A stretch of DNA of 25,961 nucleotides from Clostridia bacterium. Lineage in GTDB: Bacteria; Bacillota; Clostridia; Oscillospirales; Ruminococcaceae. The notes beneath the pieces were generated by a model. It worked only from the letters and a program-made list of their open reading frames with translations, made no database searches and was not told the origin of the DNA. The position numbers and the translations under genes are program-made. Of the stretch, positions 1 to 7,670 are shown piece after piece. Location of the stretch: positions 1-25,961 of the forward strand of contig JAGKVC010000024.1 in assembly GCA_021152595.1 (NCBI GenBank). The letters run 5' to 3'. The stretch's first letter is position 1; each line of letters starts with the position of its first letter.

Positions 1-1097
1 TCCTGCTTTTCCGCATCGGCATGTGCAAGCGCGCCGTAGGGCAGAATGGCTCTCGGCGCCGCATGCCCGAAATTGATATTATAGAGAATCGGCAGCGCAG
101 GATTGTTCACAACATCGCACCAAACCGTCTTATATTCCTCATAATACCGCTCATTCATCGGCTTGCCGACAAGAATTCCGCTGAGTGCATCGAACACGCC
201 CTCGGATTTCAGCGCTTCCAGACAGATCCGCAGCCGCTCCGGTGTCGGGCAGGTCTCACTGGTTTCCGCAAAGAAGATCTTTCCGCGCCATTCATCCGCA
301 GTCGGGAAAATGTGATATTGCCGCGTGATCGCAGCCTGCTCATCAAATACAGCCGGATCAACAAACGGAATCGAAACAAGCTGCTCCGCATATTCCTTTC
401 CGCAGTCAGAGATCAGCATTTCAGCGAGACTGTCAACGCATCCGCCGAGCAGTTCGCCCTCGAACTGCGGATTGCCTTGCAGCAATTCATATCCATGCTG
501 CTCCGGATGCGAAACCGGCATCGTGCCGACAGCAGCCGCAGAAAAATCGGTGCGCTCCTCATACCATATCGTTGCAGGTCTGATGATCCGTCCATGATAC
601 GAAGAAAAACAGCTTGCAAGCTGCTCCTTGGAATAGGGGAGCATATCGCCGGACAGCTCCGCAAGGTCGGGCATAAAAGCCTGACCGTAAAAGGTCTGCA
701 AGCCGATTCTATGCAGCATCAGGTGATTATTGGTCGTATCAGAAAAACCGAGAAAGAACTTCGGGTGCTCACGAACCGCACGGATAAACTCCGGATCCTC
801 CATGAGATAGGGGAATGTCCGGAATGTGTCTATGCCGCCGATTGCCGTGATAATACCGTTGATGCTGTCGTCAAGAAAAGCTGCTTTCAGGTCAGCAGCA
901 CGGTTTTCCGGATGCTTCCAGATCGCCTCAGCGCCGTCACAGGCATGCGTCATATAAACAGGCTCAAGCCCGAATGCACGCAGTGTCTTTTCACCAAGTT
1001 CCTTTTCATGCGCACAGTATGCCTCTCCGAGAATACCGTTTGACAGACTGACAATCGCAATGCGGTCACCTTTTTTCAGCGGTTTCGGATAAAGCAT
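1..1097 (-). CDS. S66 peptidase, LD-carboxypeptidase / MccF-like (3' end cut off)
   Basis: The protein resembles serine peptidases of family S66, whose members trim the terminal D-amino acid from muropeptide tetrapeptides (LdcA) or cleave microcin C-type amides (MccF). The N-terminus MLYPKPLKKGDRIAIVS is the typical opening of the family. The nucleophile motif GFSDTTNNH places Ser at residue 119; a GELLGGC motif (Glu about 215) and NFGHAAPRA (His about 345) supply the likely rest of the triad. There is no signal peptide, so it is probably cytoplasmic. The start ATG at 1097 has an AAGGAAAGG site just upstream and lies 15 nt after the smpB stop, so the two are likely co-transcribed. 365 codons are visible without a stop and only a few residues should be missing. 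The GFSDTTNNH context and length point to the MccF-like branch more than to classical LdcA, but substrate is not determined. Confidence 0.88.
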   Translation of the reverse strand, partial: MLYPKPLKKGDRIAIVSLSNGILGEAYCAHEKELGEKTLRAFGLEPVYMTHACDGAEAIWKHPENRAADLKAAFLDDSINGIITAIGGIDTFRTFPYLMEDPEFIRAVREHPKFFLGFSDTTNNHLMLHRIGLQTFYGQAFMPDLAELSGDMLPYSKEQLASCFSSYHGRIIRPATIWYEERTDFSAAAVGTMPVSHPEQHGYELLQGNPQFEGELLGGCVDSLAEMLISDCGKEYAEQLVSIPFVDPAVFDEQAAITRQYHIFPTADEWRGKIFFAETSETCPTPERLRICLEALKSEGVFDALSGILVGKPMNERYYEEYKTVWCDVVNNPALPILYNINFGHAAPRAILPYGALAHADAEKQ

Positions 1098-1112
1098 ATT
1101 GTGCCCCTTTCC

Positions 1113-1577
1113 TTACTGATTTCTGGATTTTACTGCGCGGTCAATATCGCGGTTCGCAGATTTGATTGCCGCATCCTCGCGCTTGTCATAGAGCTTTTTA
1201 CCCTTGCAGAGACCGAGCTGCACCTTGACTCTGCCGTCTTTGAAATACAGTGAGAGCGGAATCAGTGTCAGTCCCTGTGTTTTCAGGGTGCCGAACAGCT
1301 TGAGAATCTCGCGCTTATGCATCAGAAGCTGACGCACACGCCGCGGATCCTTATTGAACACATTGCCTTTTTCATAGGGAGATACATGCATATCACGAAG
1401 CAGAAGCTGACCGTCCTCGATCGAACACCAGCTGTCCTTCAGATTGACATTGCCGTTCCGGATGGATTTGACCTCCGTTCCGACCAGTGCAATTCCGGCT
1501 TCATAAGTCTCGAGTACAAAATAATCATGCCGCGCTTTGCGGTTTTCCGCAATCTGTTTAATACCGGCCTGTTTCAT
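1113..1577 (-). CDS. smpB: SsrA (tmRNA)-binding protein SmpB
   Basis: SmpB binds tmRNA and delivers it to stalled ribosomes for trans-translation. The 154-residue length is normal for the family. Recognisable stretches are the N-terminal NRKARHDYFVLETYEAGI, the TEVKSIRNG segment, and the C-terminal GKKLYDKREDAAIKSANRD followed by a basic tail, which enters the decoding centre. The start ATG at 1577 has a strong AAAGGAGG site and the gene has its own near-consensus promoter (1605-1633). The tmRNA gene itself is not visible in this window. The S66 peptidase gene follows closely downstream. Confidence 0.97.
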   Translation of the reverse strand: MKQAGIKQIAENRKARHDYFVLETYEAGIALVGTEVKSIRNGNVNLKDSWCSIEDGQLLLRDMHVSPYEKGNVFNKDPRRVRQLLMHKREILKLFGTLKTQGLTLIPLSLYFKDGRVKVQLGLCKGKKLYDKREDAAIKSANRDIDRAVKSRNQ

Positions 1578-1604
1578 CCGTCAGCCCTCCTTTCGCAGGA
1601 TTTC

Positions 1605-1633
1605 ATTATAACACGTTCGCAGGGAAAAGTCAA
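1605..1633 (-). promoter_or_regulatory. Sigma-A promoter of smpB
   Basis: On the minus strand TTGACT (1633-1628) is followed by a 17-bp spacer and TATAAT (1610-1605), with a TGT extension immediately before the -10 box. It lies 28 nt upstream of the smpB start codon. Confidence 0.8.
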
Positions 1634-1681
1634 GTTTGGATGCGGTCAGATCGCCTCGGACTTTGTCAGAATCTGCTGAGA

Positions 1682-1710
1682 TTGACAAGTTCGCAGATTT
1701 GTGTTAGACT
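1682..1710 (+). promoter_or_regulatory. Sigma-A promoter of the 1734-3575 operon
   Basis: TTGACA (1682-1687), a 17-bp spacer, then TAGACT (1705-1710) with an extended TGT before it. Transcription would begin near 1717, almost at the Shine-Dalgarno site, so the 5' leader would be very short. It is divergent from the smpB promoter. Confidence 0.65.
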
Positions 1711-1733
1711 ATGAGGAAAGGAGCGTGAACAGC

Positions 1734-2276
1734 ATGCAGGATGCTTATCTCATTGCATACAGCATGTCCTATACCGGTAACAGTACGTCTTACTATATCT
1801 GGTATGAGGATGCACAGGGCAGAAACCGTTTTTATTCATCAGGAGATAAACTTGCCGATTTTTGGTCGGAAGCTGATGCAAAGCAGCAGATCATAACACT
1901 TGGCATGCGGTACAAAGAAACGGTTTTCTTTGATGCTGAACGTCTTGATTATTGGCTTTGTACCGGCAGCCGTTCACAGATTTATGTAGATGAACAGCTT
2001 GACACGGAGTTTCTGCTTGATTTCTGGAATCTGTTTGATGATGCAGCTTACTCGCTCGGAATAAAGCTGCCGGAGCCGAAAGGCGCAGATGCCTGTTACG
2101 AAAAGCTGTTCCGCAGTTGTGACGCAGCTGCGCTGGTTTCAGATCCGGCTGCTTTCAATCCGGCGCTTTCCGAAAATGAGATTGCAATTATCCGCAGCGT
2201 ACTCAAAGCCGGATTCGATCTGATCCAGAGACACACAGAAATGATACAGCCGGAGGATCAAAATGAAAACATCTGA
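1734..2276 (+). CDS. Hypothetical protein, 180 aa, soluble and acidic
   Basis: I do not recognise this protein. The start ATG at 1734 is chosen because AAAGGAG (1717-1723) sits 10 nt upstream; a longer frame from GTG 1701 would begin inside the promoter. The product has no signal peptide or clear membrane segment. It starts MQDAYLIAYSMSYTG, is rich in aromatic residues in its first half (YYIWYEDAQGRNRFY) and appears mostly helical in the second half. No catalytic motif is visible. It is the first gene of an operon: its last 14 nt overlap the start of the radical SAM gene, which suggests translational coupling and possibly a shared function, although nothing here defines it. Confidence 0.8.
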   Translation: MQDAYLIAYSMSYTGNSTSYYIWYEDAQGRNRFYSSGDKLADFWSEADAKQQIITLGMRYKETVFFDAERLDYWLCTGSRSQIYVDEQLDTEFLLDFWNLFDDAAYSLGIKLPEPKGADACYEKLFRSCDAAALVSDPAAFNPALSENEIAIIRSVLKAGFDLIQRHTEMIQPEDQNENI

Positions 2277-3156
2277 ATGCATGCTCTGCCCGCGTCAATG
2301 CGGTGTTGACCGATCAGTAAAGTTTGGATTCTGCGGCGAATCCGAAGAAATCCGGATCGCAAGAGCCGCGCCGCATATGTGGGAGGAGCCGCCGATCAGC
2401 GGCACAAAGGGTTCCGGCACAGTCTTTTTCAGCGGATGCAATCTTCGCTGTATTTACTGCCAGAATCACGAGATTGCAGTATCACATCTCGGATATGCGG
2501 TTACTGCTGATAAGCTGCTCCGGATTTTCTTTGATTTACAGGCGCAGGGCGTTCATAATATCAATCTTGTGACGGCAGGGCATTTTGCTCATCAACTGAT
2601 CCCGATACTACGGCAGGCGAAAGCAGACGGTCTCCGTATCCCGATTCTCTGGAACAGCAGCGGCTATGAATCCGCAGATACGATCCGGATGCTGGAAGGT
2701 CTGATTGACATCTATCTGCCGGATTTCAAATATATCAATCCGAAAACAGCAAAGGAATATTCCAATGCACCGGATTATCCGGAAACCGCCAAAGCATCCC
2801 TCGCAGAAATGGTGCGGCAGGTCGGTGCGCCGCAGTTTGATTCGCAGACCGGACTGATGACGCGCGGTGTGCAGGTACGGCATCTGGTTCTCCCCGGACA
2901 TGCACAGGAATCGCGGCAGATCCTCTGGTACCTGTTTCAGACCTACGGAAACGGAATCGGTTACAGCATCATGAATCAGTACACACCCATGCCGCAGATG
3001 AAGGATCATCCGCTGCTTTCGCGCAAGGTCACAGCACAGGAATATGAAAATGTCATACGCTATGCAAAACAGATCGGGATCGAAAACGCCTATACGCAGG
3101 AGGGGGAGGCAGCATGCGAATCATTTATACCGAAATTCTCGGGGCAGCCGCAATGA
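2263..3156 (+). CDS. Radical SAM protein, PflX / pyruvate formate-lyase-activase-like
   Basis: This is an uncharacterised radical SAM protein of the type often labelled putative pyruvate formate-lyase activating enzyme (PflX, COG1313). The canonical cluster motif C59-NLR-C63-IY-C66 should bind the 4Fe-4S cluster that cleaves S-adenosylmethionine. An N-terminal CMLCPRQC motif (Cys6, Cys9, Cys13) with Cys24 in GFCGE suggests a further metal or cluster site, as is usual in this group. The 297-residue length is typical. Other family-like stretches are NLVTAGHFAHQLIP and YSIMNQYTPMPQ. It overlaps the preceding gene by 14 nt and the next by 43 nt, so it is the middle gene of a tight operon. The substrate is unknown and no glycyl-radical enzyme lies next to it. 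Confidence 0.9.
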   Translation: MKTSECMLCPRQCGVDRSVKFGFCGESEEIRIARAAPHMWEEPPISGTKGSGTVFFSGCNLRCIYCQNHEIAVSHLGYAVTADKLLRIFFDLQAQGVHNINLVTAGHFAHQLIPILRQAKADGLRIPILWNSSGYESADTIRMLEGLIDIYLPDFKYINPKTAKEYSNAPDYPETAKASLAEMVRQVGAPQFDSQTGLMTRGVQVRHLVLPGHAQESRQILWYLFQTYGNGIGYSIMNQYTPMPQMKDHPLLSRKVTAQEYENVIRYAKQIGIENAYTQEGEAACESFIPKFSGQPQ

Positions 3157-3575
3157 AGCCGATTTCCGGCGGCGGATTCTGGGCAGGATTTTTCTCAGTA
3201 TTACTCTTGATTCCGGTTATCATTATCGTACGGAAAATCACAGAGTATTTCGCTCTGAAAAAACACGGAGAATCGACCGAAGCCAAAATCCGGCAGACAG
3301 AAAAGCAGCCATACCGTTATACATATGTATACCGGAAATACTACAGCTTTGATGCCGACGGACAATCATACGGCGGCTTCTTTGATACCGGAGTCAATCT
3401 CAAAAAATACCAGACAAACCGTACAATCCGGATATACTATGAAAAAGAGAATCCGGAGCATCATATCATCAACGGTCTGTCACTCTATGAACCGCTTTGT
3501 CTGCTGATTCTCACCGGACTGCCGTTTTGTTGCACAGTATATCTTTTCATACTGGAATTCCGTAAATGTTTTTGA
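3114..3575 (+). CDS. Small membrane protein, DUF3592-like
   Basis: A 153-residue protein with two predicted membrane segments (about residues 20-40 and 125-148) flanking a soluble domain. The central part, with ESTEAKIRQTEKQPYRYTY, a YSFDADGQSYGG segment, and IRIYYEKENPEHHIING, matches the general plan of DUF3592 domains (small beta domain, phrase resembling V-x-Y-dp-x-nP); the assignment rests on pattern memory only. ATG 3114 is favoured by an excellent AGGGGGAGG site at 3101-3109; an internal Met at 3153 is a weaker alternative. The gene overlaps the radical SAM gene by 43 nt and ends the operon. Function is unknown. Confidence 0.75.
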   Translation: MRIIYTEILGAAAMKPISGGGFWAGFFSVLLLIPVIIIVRKITEYFALKKHGESTEAKIRQTEKQPYRYTYVYRKYYSFDADGQSYGGFFDTGVNLKKYQTNRTIRIYYEKENPEHHIINGLSLYEPLCLLILTGLPFCCTVYLFILEFRKCF

Positions 3576-3577
3576 AG

Positions 3578-3611
3578 AATCCGGCGCAGGACTTGCAATC
3601 TGTGCCGGATT
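3578..3611. repeat. Inverted repeat overlapping the malic enzyme promoter
   Basis: AATCCGGCGC (3578-3587) pairs with GTGCCGGATT (3602-3611), ten pairs with one G-U, around a 14-nt loop. The -35 box lies in the loop and the right arm fills the spacer. There is no U-tract after it, so it is either an operator or a poor terminator for the preceding operon. Confidence 0.5.
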
Positions 3612-3621
3612 ATGTTATAAT
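3593..3621 (+). promoter_or_regulatory. Sigma-A promoter of the malic enzyme operon
   Basis: TTGCAA (3593-3598), a 17-bp spacer and a perfect TATAAT (3616-3621) with an extended TGT just before it, 39 nt upstream of the start codon. Confidence 0.8.
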
Positions 3622-3660
3622 GATACCGCAAACCTAAAAATCAAAAAGGAGTCTGTTCAA

Positions 3661-4845
3661 ATGGATATTATGGAAAAAGCCCTTGCCGCACATCAGGAGT
3701 GGGGCGGCAAGCTCGACATTCGTTCTAAAGTTGCAATCAAGGATAAGGATGCTCTTTCAGTCGCATATACGCCGGGTGTTGCGCGTCCCTGTCTTGAGAT
3801 CCAGAAGAATCCCTCGCTGTCCTATGATCTGACCGGCAGAGCAAATCTCGTTGCTGTTATCACAGACGGTACTGCCGTGCTCGGTCTCGGTGATATCGGA
3901 CCGCTCGCTGCAATGCCGGTTATGGAAGGCAAGTGTGCGCTGTTCTCGGAATTTGGCGGTGTGCAGGCAATCCCGCTCTGCGTTGACAGCAAGGATCCGG
4001 AAGAATTCTGCAAGACTGTCGCTCTGATCGCAGGCAGCTTCGGCGGCATCAACCTCGAGGATATCTCCGCTCCGCGCTGCTTTGAAATCGAGCGCAAGCT
4101 GAAAACAATGGTCGATATTCCTGTCTTCCATGACGATCAGCACGGTACCGCTGTTGTTGCATCCGCCGCAATCATGAACGCATCGAAGCTCGCAGGCAAA
4201 CAGATCAGCGATCTGCGTGTCGTGATCAACGGCGCAGGTGCAGCAGGCGTTGCTATCGCAGAAATGCTGCTCTCGATCGGCGTTCAGGATATCATGATGC
4301 TCAACTCCAAGGGCATTGTCTGCGAGGGCGATAAGCTCTCTTCGGAAGCACTGACATCTCTCTCCAAGCGCACCAATAAGAACCATATTCACGGCGGACT
4401 CGCTGATGCAATGAAGGGCGCAGATGTCTTTATCGGTGTCTCGAAGCCGAATCTCGTAACGCCGGAAATGGTCAAGTCTATGAACGAAAAGCCGTTCATC
4501 TTTGCAATGGCAAATCCGACGCCGGAGATCATGCCCGATCTTGCAAAGGAAGCAGGCGCATTTGTTGTCGGCACTGGCAGAAGCGACTTCCCGAACCAGA
4601 TCAACAATGTTCTGGCATTCCCTGGTATCTTCAAGGGCGCACTCTCTGTTCGTGCATCGGATATCACAGAAGGCATGAAGCACGCAGCAGCAGCGGCAAT
4701 CGCAGGCTGCGTCTCCGAGGCTGATCTCTCGCCTGAGTGTGTCATTCCGAATCCGTTTGATCCGCAGGTCGCACAGGCAGTTGCAGAAGCAGTTGCAGCG
4801 GCAGCGATCAAGGACGGCGTTGCACGGATTTGTGCGGAAAACTGA
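3661..4845 (+). CDS. NAD(P)-dependent malic enzyme (short bacterial form)
   Basis: Malic enzyme oxidatively decarboxylates malate to pyruvate with reduction of NAD(P), linking the C4 acids to pyruvate in fermentative metabolism. The 394-residue length matches the compact bacterial type without a phosphotransacetylase tail. Visible active-site parts are AYTPGVA (Tyr36), the Lys91 in MEGKCALF, the metal-binding NLEDISAP (Glu133, Asp134) and VFHDDQHGTA (Asp158, Asp159). The dinucleotide-binding GAGAAG lies at 191-196. AAGGAG is 9 nt before the ATG. The YdcF-like gene starts 1 nt after its stop, so the two are coupled. Cofactor preference cannot be decided from what I can see. Confidence 0.96.
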   Translation: MDIMEKALAAHQEWGGKLDIRSKVAIKDKDALSVAYTPGVARPCLEIQKNPSLSYDLTGRANLVAVITDGTAVLGLGDIGPLAAMPVMEGKCALFSEFGGVQAIPLCVDSKDPEEFCKTVALIAGSFGGINLEDISAPRCFEIERKLKTMVDIPVFHDDQHGTAVVASAAIMNASKLAGKQISDLRVVINGAGAAGVAIAEMLLSIGVQDIMMLNSKGIVCEGDKLSSEALTSLSKRTNKNHIHGGLADAMKGADVFIGVSKPNLVTPEMVKSMNEKPFIFAMANPTPEIMPDLAKEAGAFVVGTGRSDFPNQINNVLAFPGIFKGALSVRASDITEGMKHAAAAAIAGCVSEADLSPECVIPNPFDPQVAQAVAEAVAAAAIKDGVARICAEN

Positions 4846-4846
4846 T

Positions 4847-5632
4847 ATGCTTCGCATTGACAGCAATATTCTGCGGATCGTGCTGCTCTGTATTGCGCTG
4901 TTCGGAACAGTTCTGTTTCTCCTTCCGATGTTTGTCAATATCATCAATATCGGCAATATCTTCGGACTGGGATGCAGTCTGCTTCTGCTTGGATTCGTAA
5001 TCTGGAACAAGCAGATTTCCGGATTTCTCGGCACGGTCAATCAGCGCACTGCCGGTAAAATCATTCTGCGGATCGTCGGGATTGTAATTCTACTCGGCGT
5101 TCTGTACTGTCTGATCATGAGTATTCTGATGCTGCATGCCGCATATCGGAAGCCCAAGCAGCAGCCGCAGGCAATCATTGTCCTCGGATGCAGAGTGCGC
5201 GGAACCGCACCCAGCAGAATGCTCTCCAGACGGATTCATGCCGCATACGATGCCATGCAGGAAAATCCGGATCTGATTGCAGTTGTATCCGGCGGAAAGG
5301 GCAGCAACGAGGAAATCTCAGAGGCGCAGTGCATGTGGAATGAACTGACCAAAATGGGCATTCCCGAATCACGCATTCTCATGGAGGATCGCTCTACATC
5401 CACGTCTGAAAACCTGCGCTTTTCAAAGGAGATACTCAAAGAGCAGGGGATCACAGGGGATCTGCTGCTTGTCACAGACGGCTATCATGAAATGCGCGCG
5501 CAGGTTCTCGCAAAAATCGAGGGACTGCCGCAGTGTGATCCGGCATCTGCATATACGTCATGGTATCTTGTCCCGACCTACTGGATCCGCGAATGGTTCG
5601 GGCTTGCACATGCGTTTGTTTTCGGCAATTAA
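4847..5632 (+). CDS. YdcF / DUF218 (SanA-ElyC family) membrane protein
   Basis: A 261-residue protein with three hydrophobic segments in the first 95 residues (around 8-25, 30-48 and 65-92) and a DUF218 domain behind them (about 104-250). Domain landmarks are QAIIVLGCRV, the VVSGGKGSNEEISEA segment and DRSTSTSENLRFS, then LLLVTDGYHEMRA. Relatives such as SanA and ElyC affect envelope integrity, but their biochemical activity is poorly defined. ATG 4847 is taken because it follows the malic enzyme stop by one nucleotide, which indicates translational coupling; the frame is open farther upstream only inside the malic enzyme gene. A clear terminator follows at 5643. Confidence 0.88.
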   Translation: MLRIDSNILRIVLLCIALFGTVLFLLPMFVNIINIGNIFGLGCSLLLLGFVIWNKQISGFLGTVNQRTAGKIILRIVGIVILLGVLYCLIMSILMLHAAYRKPKQQPQAIIVLGCRVRGTAPSRMLSRRIHAAYDAMQENPDLIAVVSGGKGSNEEISEAQCMWNELTKMGIPESRILMEDRSTSTSENLRFSKEILKEQGITGDLLLVTDGYHEMRAQVLAKIEGLPQCDPASAYTSWYLVPTYWIREWFGLAHAFVFGN

Positions 5633-5642
5633 CACATCAAAA

Positions 5643-5677
5643 GACTGCTGCTGAAAGGCGGCGGTCTTTTTGTTTTT
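5643..5677 (+). terminator. Rho-independent terminator after the YdcF gene
   Basis: Nine-pair stem GACTGCTGC / GCGGCGGTC (5643-5651 and 5658-5666, two G-U pairs) with a TGAAAG loop, followed by TTTTTGTTTTT. Confidence 0.9.
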
Positions 5678-5718
5678 ACGTTTTATCACATGAAAGCGAA
5701 AAAATCTTTGTGAAAATA

Positions 5719-5747
5719 TTGACAAACTCTGTAAAATAGAGTATAAT
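5719..5747 (+). promoter_or_regulatory. Consensus sigma-A promoter of ddh
   Basis: TTGACA (5719-5724), exactly 17 bp, then TATAAT (5742-5747): a perfect consensus, suggesting strong constitutive expression. Confidence 0.92.
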
Positions 5748-5784
5748 AATAGGCATAAAACAAATCACAAGGAGGTCTCTACTC

Positions 5785-6774
5785 ATGAGCAAGATTCGTA
5801 TTGGTATTGTCGGCTACGGCAATCTCGGCAAAGGTGTGGAGCTCGCAATCCGCAGCAATCCGGATACCGAGCTGGCATTTGTCGCTACACGCCGCGATCC
5901 TTCCGCAGTTACGCTGAAAACCGCTAATGTTCCGGTCTATCAGTATCATGACCTCGCAGCACATCAGAGTGACGCTGATGTTGTTATCGTCTGCGGCGGT
6001 TCCGCAACGGATCTCCCGACACAGACACCGGAGCTGGCTAAGCTCTTTACTGTTGTTGACAGCTTTGATACACATGCAAGAATCCCGGAGCATTTCGCAA
6101 ATGTCGATGCTGCCGCTAAGGCATCGAATCATGTTGCAATGATCTCTGTCGGCTGGGATCCGGGCATGTTCTCTCTTGCAAGACTTTACGGCAACTGCAT
6201 CCTGCCGGAGGGCAAGGATTACACCTTCTGGGGCAAGGGCGTTTCGCAGGGACACTCTGACGCAATCCGCCGCGTGGAAGGCGTGCAGGACGGCAAGCAG
6301 TATACGGTTCCGATCGAATCCGCTATGGAAGCTGTCCGCAGAGGCGAGCAGCCGGAGCTGACCACCCGTCAGAAGCATCTCCGCGAGTGCTTTGTCGTCG
6401 CAAAGCCGGGTGCAGATCTCAAGCAGATCGAGCATGATATCAAGACCATGCCGAACTACTTTGATGAGTATGATACAGTCGTCCATTTTATTTCGCAGGA
6501 AGAGCTCAACCGCGATCACGCAGGCATTCCGCACGGCGGCTTTGTCATGCGCAGCGGTGTCTCCGGCGAGAACAAGGAGCATAAGCACCTGATCGAATAC
6601 AGCCTTAAGCTCGACTCCAATCCGGAGTTCACAACGAATGTTCTGGTCGCATTTGCGCGCGCTGCTGCACGTTTTGCAAAGGAACAGAACTTCGGCTGCA
6701 AGACCGTTTTTGACGTACCGCCTGCATATCTGTCGCCGCTGCCTGCTGAGGATCTTCGGGCGCATATGCTTTGA
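5785..6774 (+). CDS. ddh: meso-Diaminopimelate dehydrogenase
   Basis: This enzyme makes meso-diaminopimelate directly from tetrahydrodipicolinate, ammonia and NADPH, a one-step route to the peptidoglycan cross-linking amino acid and lysine precursor. The 329-residue length is typical. The N-terminal Rossmann motif is VGYGNLGKG (residues 9-17), and family stretches include VVDSFDTHARIPEHF, the ISVGWDPGMFSLAR substrate-site segment, TFWGKGVSQGHSDAIRR, and HGGFVMRSG near the C-terminal part. AAGGAGGT is 8 nt upstream of the ATG. It appears to be a single-gene unit with its own consensus promoter; no convincing terminator is seen before hup. Confidence 0.97.
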   Translation: MSKIRIGIVGYGNLGKGVELAIRSNPDTELAFVATRRDPSAVTLKTANVPVYQYHDLAAHQSDADVVIVCGGSATDLPTQTPELAKLFTVVDSFDTHARIPEHFANVDAAAKASNHVAMISVGWDPGMFSLARLYGNCILPEGKDYTFWGKGVSQGHSDAIRRVEGVQDGKQYTVPIESAMEAVRRGEQPELTTRQKHLRECFVVAKPGADLKQIEHDIKTMPNYFDEYDTVVHFISQEELNRDHAGIPHGGFVMRSGVSGENKEHKHLIEYSLKLDSNPEFTTNVLVAFARAAARFAKEQNFGCKTVFDVPPAYLSPLPAEDLRAHML

Positions 6775-6843
6775 TTTCCGCCTGGGACTTGTAAATATCG
6801 CCAAGAATTGCATGTGTTTCGACACGTTTCTGATTAAAAAATC

Positions 6844-6859
6844 CGAATTATTAAATTCG
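6844..6859. repeat. Short palindrome just upstream of the hup promoter
   Basis: CGAATT (6844-6849) and AATTCG (6854-6859) form an inverted repeat with a 4-nt centre, ending 2 nt before the -35 box. It could be an operator or a weak hairpin from ddh; there is no direct support for either. Confidence 0.35.
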
Positions 6860-6861
6860 AT

Positions 6862-6891
6862 TTGACAAATCACGTATTTTCGTTATATAAT
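6862..6891 (+). promoter_or_regulatory. Sigma-A promoter of the hup operon
   Basis: TTGACA (6862-6867), an 18-bp spacer and TATAAT (6886-6891), both hexamers perfect. Confidence 0.88.
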
Positions 6892-6926
6892 ACATGCATA
6901 GACTTTATATACAGGAGGAAATCCCC

Positions 6927-7208
6927 ATGAAGAAAAACGATCTGGTTGCAGCAATTGCTGCAAAAGAAAATTGCCCGAAGAAGGAAGCTGACAAGGCACT
7001 GAACCTGGTTCTGGATGCGATCACCGACGCTCTCGTCGCTGGTGAGAAGGTTTCTATCACCGGTTTCGGTACATTCGAGGTTCGTGACCGTCCTGCAAAG
7101 CAGTGCAAGAATCCGCGTACCGGCGAGATCATGACCACGAAGCCCTGCAAGGCTCTCGCTTTCAAGGCCGGCAAGACGCTGAAGGATTCTATCAACCCTG
7201 AAAAGTAA
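6927..7208 (+). CDS. hup: HU family DNA-binding protein
   Basis: A 93-residue histone-like protein that bends and compacts DNA as a dimer. The HU signature is complete: an N-terminal helical KKNDLVAAIAAKE segment, GEKVSITGFGTFEVRDR in the saddle, the beta-arm with NPRTGEIM, and the closing FKAGKTLKDSIN. The start is ATG 6927, because AGGAGGAA lies 6-8 nt upstream; an ATG at 6894 would begin right behind the -10 box and add 11 unrelated residues. The arm carries two extra cysteines (QCKNPRTG and KPCKA). The DUF6465 gene begins 34 nt downstream with no terminator between them, so they are probably co-transcribed. Confidence 0.97.
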   Translation: MKKNDLVAAIAAKENCPKKEADKALNLVLDAITDALVAGEKVSITGFGTFEVRDRPAKQCKNPRTGEIMTTKPCKALAFKAGKTLKDSINPEK

Positions 7209-7242
7209 TCAACCGACACAACTGGCAGAGGAGGAAACGAAC

Positions 7243-7662
7243 ATGCCGAATACCAAGAAGGAAGTTGCCGAGGAGGCAGTCAAGAAGGTAAAGGCAGTTG
7301 CTGAGGATGCGAAAGCAACCGTGAAAGCAGCCGCTGAGACTGTCACTGAAAAGGCAGAAGCAACCGTCGAAAAGGCAAAGACCGCTGCGAAGAAGGCTGT
7401 TGCAAAGCCGCGTCGTACTGCTGCGAAAAAAGCTGCTCCTGCAAAGAAAGCAGCTGATCAGATCGAGGCAAAGGTTGTCATTGAACTGCCGAATGTCTCT
7501 GAATCGACCGACTCGCTGATCGAACGTGCAAAGGCTGACTGGACCGCAAAGGGAAATGCACTGACTGATATGAAGCAGCTTACGCTCTATATCAACGCGG
7601 TAGAAGGTATGGTCTACTACGTCGTCAATGATGATTACCTCTCCGGTAATTTTGCAATCTGA
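7243..7662 (+). CDS. DUF6465 family protein with histone H1-like Ala/Lys-rich N-terminus
   Basis: A 139-residue two-part protein. Residues 1-73 are almost entirely Ala, Lys, Glu, Val and Thr, with repeated KAEATVEKAKTAAKKA-type helical units, then a basic PRRTAAKKAAPAKKAA segment that resembles histone H1 or AlgP tails. Residues about 75-139 form a compact domain (KVVIELPNVSES, LIERAKADWTAKG, LTLYINAVEGMVYYVVND) that I recognise as DUF6465, a domain common in Clostridia. It follows HU by 34 nt in the same transcript and is closed by a strong terminator. The tail and the neighbour suggest a nucleoid-associated role, which is inference. AGGAGG precedes the ATG. Confidence 0.88.
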   Translation: MPNTKKEVAEEAVKKVKAVAEDAKATVKAAAETVTEKAEATVEKAKTAAKKAVAKPRRTAAKKAAPAKKAADQIEAKVVIELPNVSESTDSLIERAKADWTAKGNALTDMKQLTLYINAVEGMVYYVVNDDYLSGNFAI

Positions 7663-7670
7663 TTGCTGAT

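Noticed and set aside
21..1043. 340-codon open frame on the plus strand
   Set aside because: It is antisense to the S66 peptidase gene, has no ribosome site or family motif, and its Arg/Ile/Cys-rich translation is typical of a shadow frame.
3757..5040. 427-codon open frame on the minus strand
   Set aside because: It lies opposite malic enzyme and the YdcF gene, which are unmistakable. The product is rich in Cys, Arg and Asp with no domain; codon bias of the real genes keeps the antisense frame open.
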